NCBI GenBank assembly: GCA_900095095.1
Contig: FMBT01000330.1
Location: forward strand, 124,001-188,000
Source: Fragilariopsis cylindrus CCMP1102
Taxonomy: Eukaryota > Bacillariophyta > Bacillariophyceae > Bacillariales > Bacillariaceae
Length of the DNA: 64,000 nt
Reading direction: 5' to 3'
A program made the translations under genes and the position numbers. Every line of letters starts with the position of its first letter. Position 1 is the stretch's first letter. The notes beneath the pieces are model-generated. The model did not search any database. It was given only the letters and a program-made list of their open reading frames with translations, and had not been told where the DNA came from. Positions 32,162 through 43,627 of this stretch are shown here, one piece after another.

Positions 32162-32183
32162 TACATAGGTTGCAACCTATGTA
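32162..32183. repeat. Perfect 22-bp palindrome
   Basis: TACATAGGTTG is followed directly by its reverse complement CAACCTATGTA. No gene or repeat ends coincide with it. Confidence 0.85.
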
Positions 32184-33950
32184 CGGATCCTCCATTGTAT
32201 TTTAGGGATCAAGTGATTGTGTTGAGCATCCTAGATAAAATGGGAGGATCTAGTTTTTCTGTAATCATCAGTTCTGTTTTATTTTGGGATGAACCTTATT
32301 TAAAATGATATGCCATCATACATGTATTCAGTGCAAGATTTAAACTACTTTGTTATGGCAATATGCTATTTGATAGGCATTTGTGACAAATGAATAGTAT
32401 GTCAATTATCTCATTTTTTGGCTTCACTTGGATTCAAAGTTCTATATTTGTTAGTAAGCTGTATACTGCCAGTCAATTTCCAACAGAACTACTACACCCC
32501 TACCCATAATTGCAGCCTTCATTTTGAATGAGCGCACTACAGCATTCTGTGTGTTGTAGTGGGGTTTCCAGTGCAAAAAGTCTAGATCAACATCAAGTTT
32601 ATCATGCAAGCAGTGACTGGGACCCATACCAAGTCACTCATACCGATATAATTCTACCTTCTTTCAAAAACAACACCAATGATCAATCAATTGAACTTGA
32701 ACTTGTTTGTACTTGTACTTGGAATAAATCAATAATGATGTCAACATAATGTTTGAGGCAGCAAAAGAGTAGGAAAGGTAATCAAATAGGGTTGCATCTA
32801 CCTAGCCAGGGGCATCATAGAGAAGGCCAGCAGAATCGAAGCTACACTCCACACAAAGAAGGCACCTCAGTGGATAAGACATCACTGGTAATGAGTTAGT
32901 GACTACTATGTAATGTTAATACATAGTACAGTATTTATTCAAATTTGTTGCATATCGATTTCTTCCCTTATTATTATTGCCCAATCAATGAGGTACCCGG
33001 TACTTGCATGCATGTACACGGGTCATAAATAATGACCCCCTGTGATTGCATGTCAGCCGCCTGAATGCAGATGAATATCCTTATCCACATCATAATACGT
33101 GTATTTGGTATATATTTTTAACTGTAAACTGTAAACTGTATTCTATAGTGGTGGAATCGTTTTTCTGGTGACTGTTTTGCTTTTCTCCCCTAAGTTAATC
33201 ACTCATTTACGACAAGCCCCATTTTCACCAGTTGCACATATAGTCAGCGTAAAGTTATGTGTTTTTTAAAATTCCATCATGGATCTTATGATTTAGTTAA
33301 AAAGTTGAGGTCCTGGCTCCTGTATTGGGACTCTTGTTATAACGGTTCCTACAAATCGATTTCTTACAAAATTAAGATCTCGTAGAAGAACTTTAGTGCT
33401 AGACAAATGAACCTGGTCTCATGTTTATAACCTGAAAATTGACTGAATGCTTCTTCTCCAATACACACACACACACTGATTTCGAAAATAACTAGTGATT
33501 TCACTAACAAAAGATTGGAAGGCGCAATTCACTGTGTAAATATTTGGTTTGAATATTATAGATTTAGCCAGTACTGTATATTCGCGCGTGACCCTGTCTT
33601 TTTTCTTCTTCTTCTTCTTCTTCTTCTTCTCTCGTAACTGCTGTTCTCGTTATCAATATGACTTGTTGACACACCAGCAGATCTTTTAATCTTGTCAAGC
33701 TTGTACGACTCATTAATTTCAGAAAGGAAATCTAAAATTCCCACAACATATATTCAAACTCGAAGTAATAGCATAACATACCATACCATACCATATCATG
33801 ACCATAACATACCAGTTAGAGTAGGCGAAAACAAGTTTATAAGAACCACAACAACCAGTTTAGTTCAGCGTCGCTCTATTATAATTGAGAGGAATATTCA
33901 ATAATATATATAGCAAAAAAAAAAGGCAGTAATCATATTTTGATAATAAT

Positions 33951-36677
33951 ATGACGGAAGAAGGAGACAGCAATAACGTCGTAATAGTTGACAACGACGA
34001 GAAAATCGCTACAGGAGGAGATGCAGCAGAAGCAGAATCCCCAGTCACAAAGAAGAAGAAAAAGAAAAAAGAAAAGAAGAGCAGCAAGAAAGATAAAGAC
34101 AAAGATAATAACGATGCTACTAAAGGAAACGGCGGTAACGGCAACGACGACGATGATAACGACGAAGAGATGGTGACTGAGAGTCCGAAAACTTCTAAGA
34201 AGAGTAAAAAGAGTAATGGTAGTAGCGATCATAATGGCGATGAAGAGATCGACGAGATCTCTCCCAGTTCATCGTCTGGTGGTAAATCTAAAAAGAAGAA
34301 AAAGAAGAAGAAAGATGCAGCTGCAGCAGCATCTGATGAAACGGAAGAATTAATTGAGGCATTAGCGGATACAGATTTACTTTCATCACCAGTAAAAGCA
34401 ATAGCAGCAAAATCAAAATCAAAATCAAAAAGAAAGCCAAGTAGTAAGAAGAATATATTGGCGGCGGCATCATCTAGTCCTATATCTCCACCTGGAAGTC
34501 CTCTGCGAAGTAGTGGTAATAATAGTAGTAGTAGTAGTCAAATGAAACTATATACAGCAAGTCATTCTGATTATGATAAATATAGTATCGAATACTTCCA
34601 GGCAACATTAGAAGAAATTCATTCAAAATGTGAACGTAAACTTAAATTAAAAACGAAAGATAAAGCTGCATTTGCTGTGATGTGTACAAATTATTATGAT
34701 ATATGGACAGAGAAACAAGAAAATGATCGTTGGTTGACAGAATTACTAGAAGGAAAAAATAGTAGGATTAATAAAGAAACTGCAAATCGATCAATAGAAC
34801 AACTTGTTGAGGCACAAACAAAGCATTCAACAAAATTGGAATCAACTTTATCAAAACGTAAACAGTGGTGTATTAAATCAGCATTAAAAGTATTTATGGG
34901 TTTACAGGAAGATTCATTAATGGGTGTGGAAGATAAATTAGTGAAAGGTGCGATCATTGCACAAATGACACCTGCAAAATTAGCATCATTTGCATCAAAA
35001 AGTATGGTAAATAAAAAATTATTAAAACGTTTATTCGGTGATGCAAACTTGATGAAAGAAATGTTACTTCATGGTGGTGCTATGAAATATGAATACGGTG
35101 AGGCGATACGAATATATGATGATTGTATGGAGGTTGAGCAGCAGGATAATGGAAAAGGAAAAGGAAAAAAAGTATCATCGAAGAAGAGTAAGAAGACAAG
35201 TAAAGATGAAGCTGAAGTTGATGTTGGCGATGATGATAATAATGACAAATGGAGGAACGTGAATCGAAAAATTGCATTAGCGTGTGCGTTAGAATTGGCA
35301 TCACCGGTCTATGAATTTGATACTACAACACTTGTTGATCCTGTTGAACGATACAAGCATTTCGTTGAAGCGCATAAGTCAGGTGAACTCGATCCAACAT
35401 TTCCATTTTTCTCTGTATGGGAAATGCGACAAATTGTTAATTGTGATGCACCCAATGAACAAATGACTTGGTGTCGAAAAATGGTGAGTATCAAATAGAA
35501 TAACATATTTTTATTCGTTTTTCTTTTCGTCTTGTTTGAATGCAAGTAGGCTATAAACAATTGAAATTCCATAGGAGTTACTCTCTCTCTCTCTCACACA
35601 CACACGCACGCACACCACATCCACCTTAAAAAAACAAAACTACAATTACAGGTCATGTCATACGTACCGCATTTGACATGCCTTACAGACGTTGCATTAC
35701 GGTACGTGTACATGTTAGAATCCGATGTTAGAATCCGAAAACCTGAATGGACAGCGAGCCCACGAACGTATCCGATGGTATTATCAGGTGGAGGGAATGA
35801 GAGCGTCAATTCATGGTTTGGACGGTTTATTTTGAAGTCATTTGGATTACCGTCGTGGGGAACAAAATTCAGACGCAAGGAAGGTTATACCCGATGGACG
35901 CCTGATGGATGGATCGCATTGAATGGTTCCAATTGGGATGATTATTCCTGGAAAGGAAAGACCGGAAAAGATTTCAAAACAGAAGCCGAAGCACGGAATA
36001 AGGCCCCATCGGAAGAATATTTCAAGAGATTGGTAACTCTCCAATGTTTGGCTGACATAATCGACGAAGGAGATCCAAGTTCAATACCAGAAAATGAAAA
36101 AGATGTCCTCCACGCTGATCGGATGTGGCGATCAATGTCTATTGTCTCAATGTCATTACTATTCCAAACAGAACCGGGAGTTAAACAAAAATTTGATCGG
36201 AAGGGAGAGAGTCTCGTTGTAACCAACTGTGAAAAATATTTGGAGAAATTTCAAGACGACAAACCCGACGCTGATATTACTTATGACGATGACCTTGGTG
36301 TCGTTATTATACCCGCCAGTAGACATAATGGCTTTACTGATGGGAATATCGTCGTCGTTGAAAGTTTTACAGGAGGGAAACAATTAAACTTCGTAGCCGG
36401 TGGTATTGTTGAATATGCAATTCCAGATGATGTACCGAGTAAGATATATACTCTAACTTGTGAGGTTTGTACTGTATCATCAAAGCAAGTACCAATATCG
36501 GTTAAATCTAGTGACACAGACGAGTATCCTGTCGAAATGATGATTCCATACACAAAAGGAGAATGGCAAACAACGGACGGAGTCGAGATTGAGATTGAAA
36601 GTGGTACTACTATACGCTTTTCACGTCCAAATGGTAGCTTAGGTGTTGCTATCAAAAAGTTTGTTTTGAGCAGCTAA
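33951..36677 (+). CDS. Two-exon protein of unknown function with lysine-rich head
   Basis: Exons 33951-35483 and 35652-36677 join in phase 0 at a GT-AG intron of 168 bp (ATG|GTGAGT..TTACAG|GTC), giving 852 residues. Residues 1-190 are Lys/Ser/Asp-rich and disordered. An ordered, helical part follows (Y-F-Q-A-T-L-E-E-I to A-L-A-C-A-L-E-L-A-S-P-V). Then comes a Trp-rich region (P-T-F-P-F-F-S-V-W-E-M-R, W-F-G-R-F, G-L-P-S-W-G-T, R-W-T-P-D-G-W-I-A-L-N-G). A beta-rich C-terminal domain of about 140 residues ends the protein. The Trp-rich part reminds me of transglutaminase-like proteins seen in algae, but I see no Cys-His pair, so at most an inactive version. Low confidence in any function. Confidence 0.7.
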
Positions 36678-36944
36678 TACTGGATTCTTGAGGGTCAGTG
36701 TAGAAGGGACCGTGTATTAATTTGGATTTTTGTCAGTCGTTTTTAACTAGTAGTCCTATTATAATATATTATTATTATGTTATAGTTTGAAGTAGATATA
36801 AGTAGTAGTAGTAGCAGCAGCAGTAGCAGTAGGCTATGTATTTCTGTAGTATTCCACGGTTCAAATTTGCTAGTAGAAACAGCACTTACTGCCAACGGGG
36901 GTGGAATAATAAATGTTTCTGTTAATCGCTGTCGAGGTCTAGGT

Positions 36945-38225
36945 CTAAGTCGTTGTAGTTGATGTTGCTGTTGTCGTTTTACGTTTTCTCTTTTTTGAAG
37001 AGTTACGACTTTTGCTGTCATCGTCATTGTCATTAGGAGAACCAGACGCCAACGCCGATGACGACGACGACGGTAATAATTGTGGTAGTAGTTTCAATAA
37101 CAAATCAGGTTCTCTCCGCAACAAAAAATATACACAATCTAAGTGAATATTTTCGTCAATAGCTGCTGATAATAATGCCTCCTCAATGTTTAGTGTTGGT
37201 GTATTGTCTGAAGATGCATAACAATGTGCAATAGTATCTTCTACGACTTCCATCACTTTTTCATGTCCAAAGTTTCCACAAGCCAAATGGAAGGGTGTTA
37301 TGCACATATCATTTTTGCGGAAGAGAAGACCGATTCCATCCTTCCTTGGATAATAACGGATACTAGCCTCGAATACATGTTTGAATCCTCGAATGGTAGA
37401 ACTATTAGGAGAATCTTCTGATGCGCAATGAATCGGTAGCCACCCATTTCCAGTAGCGTGCAATAGCGCAGTTGGATCCCATTCAACCAAGAACCTAAAT
37501 CTCTTTTCTGCAAAATAACCGCCTTTGCACGAGTGGTGCAATAGGCAATACCTATGGATGTCTTCTTTCTTAACATAACCCAATTTTCTCAATTGTATCA
37601 GAACATGTAGATATTCATCTTCGCTAACTCCAAGTTGTTCGTCCCGATTACTAATCATGGTAGGTTCACTAAGCATGAGGAGATGTAAAACATTAGCGCC
37701 GTCTATATCTTGGCATAATAACAATCCACCTCTCTCTTCCTCAAACAAGCCGAGCTCTATTGCTAGTCTAGCTAAGAGTGGGATGAATGATAAAGTTTTT
37801 CGGTTGCGCCCCCACGCCCAGTCGCCATCTCTATCGCGTGTAATTGCGAGTTCTTGAATTGGATAGTGAAGATGTCCGTCGTATACGACTACTTCAGGGA
37901 AGAACCGTATAGCAGTTTCAACTTCCTCTTCTGTATCACGATCACTATCTAAACCATCATAAGTATCAGCTACAGTAAATGAATTTTCAAATGTATTTTC
38001 ACAAAGCATATCATGGATATCATCCCCTAATTTTTCAAGGAATTCCTTAATCAATTCATCAATTTTTTTTCTGTTCCGTAAAGGAAATTTCTCTTTCCTT
38101 TCAAGGACCGAACCTATCTTAAGATCTCTTTGCTTAGTTGCGGCGGCAGTGACTTGCTGTTGTTCTTGTTGAGCTGCTACTTCATGCTGATCCAATTCGT
38201 TATTTTCAATATTGGCTTCCATCAT
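36945..38225 (-). CDS. Ankyrin-repeat protein
   Basis: A 426-residue single-exon protein. Residues about 175-350 contain degenerate ankyrin repeats of the diatom type: G-A-N-V-L-H-L-L-M-L, R-Y-C-L-L-H-H-S-C-K-G-G, G-W-L-P-I-H-C-A-S, I-T-P-F-H-L-A-C-G-N, each about 35-45 residues apart. The C-terminus is a Ser/Asp-rich linker ending in S-K-K-R-K-R-K, which would serve as a nuclear localisation signal, followed by poly-Thr. The N-terminal Q/A-rich 40 residues are disordered. The ATG at 38225 is preceded by an in-frame region of different composition. Binding partner unknown; ankyrin repeats mediate protein contacts. Confidence 0.8.
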   Translation of the reverse strand: MMEANIENNELDQHEVAAQQEQQQVTAAATKQRDLKIGSVLERKEKFPLRNRKKIDELIKEFLEKLGDDIHDMLCENTFENSFTVADTYDGLDSDRDTEEEVETAIRFFPEVVVYDGHLHYPIQELAITRDRDGDWAWGRNRKTLSFIPLLARLAIELGLFEEERGGLLLCQDIDGANVLHLLMLSEPTMISNRDEQLGVSEDEYLHVLIQLRKLGYVKKEDIHRYCLLHHSCKGGYFAEKRFRFLVEWDPTALLHATGNGWLPIHCASEDSPNSSTIRGFKHVFEASIRYYPRKDGIGLLFRKNDMCITPFHLACGNFGHEKVMEVVEDTIAHCYASSDNTPTLNIEEALLSAAIDENIHLDCVYFLLRREPDLLLKLLPQLLPSSSSSALASGSPNDNDDDSKSRNSSKKRKRKTTTATSTTTT

Positions 38226-38995
38226 GGTGTACGTCGTCCGTCGTGTGAGTTCGGTTTCTTCTTTTTTTGCTGGTCTTTATATCGGTGTGACGACGATGTT
38301 GTTTTTAATTCGAATCGTTTGTTCGTTCGTTAGACATTAGAGAATGATGATGCAATTGTGTTAGTTAGTTAGTTAGTTATTTAATGGCTGTTGGCAACGT
38401 TGTACTAGTCATAGTACACTTTCGGCGCTTGGTTCTTTATTTCTGATTGTTTGATTGATTGATTCCTTCATTCCTTCAGACTTTTACTTTTCATACCGTA
38501 ATTGTACATACCTTGAACCTATGTCGTGAGTTTGGTTTCTTCTTCTTTGTCTTCTTCTTCTTCTTTTGTTGGAATTTATATCGGTGCGACAACGTCGTTG
38601 TCTGAGTTCGTTCGAGTGTGAGAATGCATACACGCTCTTTTCTTCTTCTGCCTAGTATTCCTTTTCTTATTACTGCTTTTTTGAAGAATCGTCGAGGATA
38701 TACGGATCTCGTTTTATTCTATTGGGGGGGGGGGGGAGGTCTGCCCCCCTTTCGAAAATAATAAACAGCTTTGGCGAAAGAGTAAGTTAGGTCCTACTTT
38801 TTGAATTTTAAATACGGTATTAGAAGAAAGATATTTACTTTTAATATAAAATGACATGAAAATTGCTTTCCAAAAAATAGCCCACTACGACGACGACAAC
38901 AACAACAACAACAACGAGGACGTCCAACAAAAAAAGCGCGACAAAAACACCAAAGAAGATCGAGCACCCAATAGTCTAGTAGTAGTAATAGTAGT
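38226..38995. other. Divergent intergenic region
   Basis: Lies between the ankyrin and glycosyltransferase genes. A degenerate direct repeat (GTTTCTTCTT..TTTATATCGGTG(T/C)GAC) occurs at about 38246-38295 and 38530-38592, and a G13 run lies at 38724-38736. No gene is supported. Confidence 0.55.
38724..38736. repeat. Poly-G tract (13 nt)
   Basis: An uninterrupted run of G in the divergent promoter interval. Confidence 0.85.
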
Positions 38996-41007
38996 ATGAA
39001 GACATATGTTGGTGTGAAGATTGCATTTGTTTTTGTCGTTATATTTTGTGTCGCTAGTACAGTTCGATTTTCTATGAAAATTGGAAATCCATATGCTGCA
39101 GAATTTGGTGAAACGATAGCGGAAGGTGGTGGTGCTGTAAGGAACTACACCATCAATATCAACAGCAATAGTAGTAAAAATAATAGAAATAATAATAGTA
39201 ATAATAATAATGGCACTACTACTACTACTACTACTATTTCCCTACAACGGATAGAAGAAAATATCAAAAAAGAGAAACAGAAGGAAGGTAATACTAACAA
39301 CGACGACGACGACGTTAAGATAGAAAGTAAACAGAAGGAAAAGGATGACGATGACGATGACGATGATAGCGTCGACGAGGTTATCCAAAAAGGCGACGAC
39401 GACGACGACGAAGAAGAACAAGAAGGAGAAGGAGAAGGAGAAGAAAGTAACGAACAAACAAACGCAACATTCTTATTTGATACAAACACTAGTAGTGATA
39501 ATAATTCATTTAGTGCATGTATAATGTGGATGGATGATAATCATCGTCTTGAGGAATGGTTAGCATATCATTATTATATAATGAAATTGCGTTATGTTGT
39601 TATTGCTGTGGATCAAAAAAGTATTACGTCACCACAACATATCGTGGATCGTTGGAATGATTCTGAAAATAAATATAGTAATCTTAATATGACAATCATT
39701 ACATGGAAGGATTCTGACTATATATCAGATTACAGAGTACGAATGAAGGAAATTGATGAGGCAGAATCCATATCAATTCTTGAACATGGAAATGAAAAAA
39801 CTCGATATCATCGTTATCGACAACATGAATTCTATAGAATGTGTTCCACGCATTTACTTGAACAGAATAAAACTTGGGTTTGTACGTGTTTTGTCTTGTT
39901 TTGTTTTATCTTATTCTGTTCTATTGTATTTTTTTCTACTTCTTCTGTATTTGATGAAAATTCAATACTGATTGTCTCTCACACTTTGCTTTCATTTCAT
40001 TTCAATTCAATTCAATTCAATTCATTTCTACGCACCAACATTAATCTAAATTAGCATATCACGATACGGATGAATTTGTTACGTTTGCACATTCAAAGAA
40101 ACCAAATAGTACTGACATCACCGAAGATGGAATTAAAAAAATGAAACAACCATATTACTTTTTAGATCTATTAAATGATATCAAGAAACAACTACCACCT
40201 GGTACAAGTACACATTTAAATGATACAGGCCTATCATGTTTGAGTATACAAAGAAGACGATATTGTTCTAACGAATTAAATGAAGAAGAAACAAGACAAT
40301 TATTGTTGTCATCATCGTCGTCGTCATTGGATTCTAATTCTAATTCTAGTAATGTTGGGATTATTTCGCAAAATCTTGATACGTTGCGATACAAATATTT
40401 GACCCCAGGTTATGATGGACAAGCAAAAGCATTTATTGATTTATCACAGCATAATCCAAGGGCGTATATACATAATCAATACAAAGGGAAACATCAAAAA
40501 CGCAAATGGGAAACACATCGACCTATGCTTGATTTGTGTAAGAGGGAAGAAATGTTTCGTGCGGATAATATTGAGAAAATTATAAGAGAGGAAAGACTTA
40601 TTGTGAATCATTATTTAGGAAGTTGGGCAGCATACAGTTTTAGAGATGATGCCCGGCGAGGTGGCCTTCGATCGTACGAGGCATGGTTAGAACGATCGAA
40701 TTATACAAATGGTGAATATTCAACTGTTATCCGACCATGGTTACAGGGATTTATTACATTAGTTGGTGGATCTGATATTGCATCGTATTTATTACAAGAT
40801 GCTGGTAAATTTCCAAAAACATTCAATGTAACAGAACGTATTGATGATTACGAATACAAGTATAAATTAAATTCTAGACCAGGACAAGATCAAACAAGAA
40901 GTAGAACTAGTGGATTAGAAACAAAGGAAGAATTAGAAAAAGAAAGGAAGGCGAAAATGAAGAGGAAATATAATAAATCAAAAAAGGCGAAAAAGAAAGC
41001 ATCTTAA
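38996..41007 (+). CDS. Type II membrane glycosyltransferase, GT92/GT2-like
   Basis: Exons 38996-39881 and 40055-41007 join in phase 1 (T|GTACGT..AATTAG|CA), giving 612 residues. A short basic head precedes a signal anchor (I-A-F-V-F-V-V-I-F-C-V-A), as in Golgi enzymes. About 120 residues of Asn/Asp/Glu-rich stem follow. The catalytic part begins S-A-C-I-M-W-M-D-D-N-H-R-L-E-E-W-L-A-Y-H-Y, the N-E-W-x-x-Y-H pattern of GT92 and DUF23 enzymes. Directly after the splice junction comes Y-H-D-T-D-E-F-V, a D-x-D metal motif. The later H-Y-L-G-S-W and the lysine-rich tail are also visible. The intron therefore splits the domain next to the catalytic site. Sugar donor and acceptor cannot be read; wall or glycoprotein glycan assembly is inferred. 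Confidence 0.75.
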
Positions 41008-41021
41008 TGTGGATGGCGATA

Positions 41022-41107
41022 CGATTCAATTCAATTCAATTCAACCCAATTCAATTCAATTCAATTCAATTCAATTCAATTCAATTCAATTCAATTCAAT
41101 TCAATTC
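41022..41107. repeat. (TTCAA)n pentanucleotide microsatellite
   Basis: About 17 units of TTCAA with one interruption (TCAACCC), 15 bp after the glycosyltransferase stop codon, so in its 3' UTR. A shorter run of the same unit lies in that gene's intron at about 40002-40022. Confidence 0.9.
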
Positions 41108-41229
41108 GATGCAGTTCCAAAGATATTGAGATCTGCTATGGACCTGAGTCAACCTGACGAACTGATGCCTTAAAGTGCGCCGGTGGTAATATGAGCGCAG
41201 CAGAACAGCAAACAGCAGGTAGTTATGAT

Positions 41230-41830
41230 AAGGGTTTTTGCTAAAATTTTAGAGAGTGATGAGTATAAGAATGCTGCAACTCCAATCACCATGCATAAAT
41301 CAACTTTTTTGGTTCAAAAAAGGAAATCCCCAAAGTATCACCAAATTTGAAAAATTTCTCGAAAGACGACGATGTTGGATTAGTAATTGTGGATGGTGCG
41401 CATATATCATGACAGTCTTACGTCGGGGTACTGCACTTTAGGAGGATGTAGTTGGTCCGCACAAAACGCCTTGAGGATACAACCAACCTCAGAGAAGAAA
41501 GTATGTTACGTTACTTCTGGTGCTGGTTCTGGCACGTGACGCACTCATGGATAATCCCAACTGTGATGCATATAATGGATTTACTGGAATGATTGGGCTG
41601 GCGGTCGAAAATACAGATAAATTTGACAAAGTACCACTGCCCGATCCGAAATGCTAGAGATTTACCGTGACCTTAATATCATACCAACTAATAATAGTAC
41701 CGATGGAGATGCTGTGGATGATTTGATTAACTTCGTGCTAAACTTCCGATGAGGCCGATATCAAAATGGAGGAGGCTGGTTGGAAGACGAATTGGAATAA
41801 CTAACTACGACTAGCTAAAGTCGTACTGTT
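41230..41830 (+). pseudogene. Decayed protein-coding remnant
   Basis: Protein-like segments lie on the plus strand in changing frames: D-E-Y-K-N-A-A-T-P-I-T (about 41258), D-D-D-V-G-L-V-I-V-D-G-A-H (about 41366), then L-M-D-N-P-N-C-D-A-Y-N-G-F-T-G (41544 onward, stop at 41655). A second frame runs 41651-41752 (M-L-E-I-Y-R-D-L-N) and the first frame resumes at 41751 and ends with a stop near 41805. At least two compensating frame changes are needed, and no complete gene results. I recognise no family. It may instead be a small gene with short introns or an assembly with indels. Confidence 0.35.
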
Positions 41831-42166
41831 GGTGAGGAATTTATCTAGCCTTAAATTGTTCTGTGCCCTCTTGGCTACTGTACTATCTGATTCTTCTCAT
41901 ATACACATCCATCAGGCCAATAAAATGCGAGTATTTTAATTGTATTTCGACCCTCCTACAGCTTAACGTAAAAATATAGAACGCATATTAATGCAATAAG
42001 ATATACTTTCTGCAACCACCACTATTTTACCTAAACTATCTATCATATTCAGAATCCTTGTTGAATTTTTTTTAGAAATAATGATTTTAAAACTTAGTTT
42101 GAACTGATAGTTTCTGTTCAATGTGTTATACCATCAAATATAATATATAATATACTCTATAGTTTA
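41831..42166. other. Intergenic, nothing recognised
   Basis: A/T-rich sequence between the remnant and the 3' end of the minus-strand helicase-associated-repeat gene. No feature is supported. Confidence 0.5.
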
Positions 42167-43627
42167 CTACCGTGGTCTCCGTTTACCTTCCCATGCAAAA
42201 TCGACAGAATTTAGAAGGTCCTTTCGCTTTTCCAGTAACTTTCCCTGCTTGTACACAGTTCGTTGTGTATTAACCCATTTGCCAAGATGAATATCATTAT
42301 TTTCATCAGTGTAAGTCCGTGGCACATGAGTTGACTTGTGTTGTTTCTTGTACGCCACAAGTCGGTCGTACGTCTCCATCCATTTCCCATCAAGTACACA
42401 TGCATACCTTGCATACCTTGCATACATTGCATTCCAGACAAAGCCAATTGATTCAAGACGATCAATCTGATGTACGGAGATCATTTTGATACTATAGTTA
42501 TGTCTTTGCCAATTTACCCATCTTCCAAGTTGAATATCCGCTCCATATTCTCGAGGAACTAAGGTTGATCCATTGTGCTGGTTTCTGTACGTAACAAGTC
42601 TCTGGAACATTTCATCCCATTGATGATCAAATACATTCCAAACAAATCCAATAGAATTTAAAAGATTCACACGGTATTCTGACATTTTCAGTCCTCGCTG
42701 ATGACTGACCCAGTTTGCAAGTTCTATATCCGCTGCATATTTCCAGCGAACTAACGTAGATCCATTGTGCTGATTTTTGTAGGAGATAAGTCGGTGGAAC
42801 ATTTTATTCCAGTTTTTATCATGCTTCTTTGTGCATTTGGTGTTGGCGACTGTGTGAGTACTACTGCTACTACTACTACTACTACCGGTAGGTAAGATCA
42901 AGCACCAATTCCCTTCCGTCCATGATTCGTATCCATCATCATCATTATCATTATCATCATTAGCCTTGTTGTTAACTTCATCATTGTAACATACACTATC
43001 TTCTTCTTTTTCTTTTTCTTCTTCTTCTTCTTCTTCTTCTCGCTTGACGGTGGTATTGTGTCTACTATTATTTGATGGAGGAGGAGGAGGAGGAGGTAAT
43101 AATCTTGTCTTCTTGCTTTTTGGTGTATCCTTCTTAATGACGGACGTCGTGTTGCGACTACTTGATGCTGCGGTTCTCTTTCTACTAATACTTGTACTAC
43201 TACTACTACTTCTACTACTGGGTGTGGCTGATTGGATGGCAGTATTATTTGCATTTGCATTTGCATTTGCATTAATACACGTAGTAGTAGAGGTTGGTAA
43301 TATCCAACCCCAATTCCCACTCGTCCAATCTGTATAATAATCGTCATCATCATCTCCATTCTTTCTTCTGTTGCTACAATTATTGATTTCTGCAGGATTA
43401 TCGTTGTTGTTGTTGCCGTCATCTTCCTTTTCTTCTTCCTCCTTCTTGACTTTTATTTGTTCGAACCCACAACTCTTTCTACCAGCAGTATCGGTAGCAG
43501 TGCCATCATAGTTGCTGTTGCTGTTGTGGTCATCATTATCGCGATCTTCTTCTTCCTCTTCTTTCTTTACGTGAATTCTTGGAACATTGTTTTTGGATGA
43601 AACTACAGCTTCTGTTTTGATATTCAT
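42167..43627 (-). CDS. Protein with three helicase-associated (HA) domain repeats
   Basis: From the ATG at 43627 (M-N-I-K-T-E) the protein has 486 residues; an upstream in-frame ATG at 43684 is less likely because it adds an odd hydrophobic leader. The C-terminal 220 residues are three HA repeats of about 70 residues, each with W-x-x-M-F/Y-x-R-L..Y-K/R-x-Q-H, L-G-x-W-V..Q-R and L-x-S-I/V-G/D-F-x-W. The N-terminal half has acidic KEEE blocks and two copies of a motif W-T-x-G-N-W-x-x-I-L-P-T. I-K-T-E, V-K-K-E (twice) and V-K-R-E fit the SUMO consensus. HA repeats occur in large numbers in diatom proteins of unknown role, probably DNA-binding. Nuclear location is inferred from R-K-R and K-K-x-K clusters. 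Confidence 0.8.
   Translation of the reverse strand: MNIKTEAVVSSKNNVPRIHVKKEEEEEDRDNDDHNSNSNYDGTATDTAGRKSCGFEQIKVKKEEEEKEDDGNNNNDNPAEINNCSNRRKNGDDDDDYYTDWTSGNWGWILPTSTTTCINANANANANNTAIQSATPSSRSSSSSTSISRKRTAASSSRNTTSVIKKDTPKSKKTRLLPPPPPPPSNNSRHNTTVKREEEEEEEEKEKEEDSVCYNDEVNNKANDDNDNDDDGYESWTEGNWCLILPTGSSSSSSSSTHTVANTKCTKKHDKNWNKMFHRLISYKNQHNGSTLVRWKYAADIELANWVSHQRGLKMSEYRVNLLNSIGFVWNVFDHQWDEMFQRLVTYRNQHNGSTLVPREYGADIQLGRWVNWQRHNYSIKMISVHQIDRLESIGFVWNAMYARYARYACVLDGKWMETYDRLVAYKKQHKSTHVPRTYTDENNDIHLGKWVNTQRTVYKQGKLLEKRKDLLNSVDFAWEGKRRPR

Larger units (their letters stand above)
30728..33950. other. Gene-poor region with one 5S rRNA gene
   Basis: About 3.2 kb. It holds the 5S rRNA gene, a 22-bp perfect palindrome (32162-32183), short GCTGCT and GAA-type microsatellites, and sequence with fewer simple repeats than elsewhere in the window. 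No frame above 95 codons has family features. On the minus strand near 31910-32110 a translation interrupted by two stops looks weakly protein-like and could be a relic, but I cannot name it. Confidence 0.5.

Noticed and set aside
33600-33744. Minus-strand 62-codon frame with poly-Arg
   Set aside because: It is produced by a CTT microsatellite and overlaps the promoter region of the next gene.
30728-33950. tRNA genes in the gene-poor region
   Set aside because: I looked for B-box-like GTTCGAATC sequences with matching acceptor stems here and elsewhere in the window and found none that fold.
39145-39489. Minus-strand hydrophobic frame of 114 codons
   Set aside because: It is the complement of the Asp/Glu-rich stem of the glycosyltransferase; poly-Ser/Leu shadows mimic membrane proteins.
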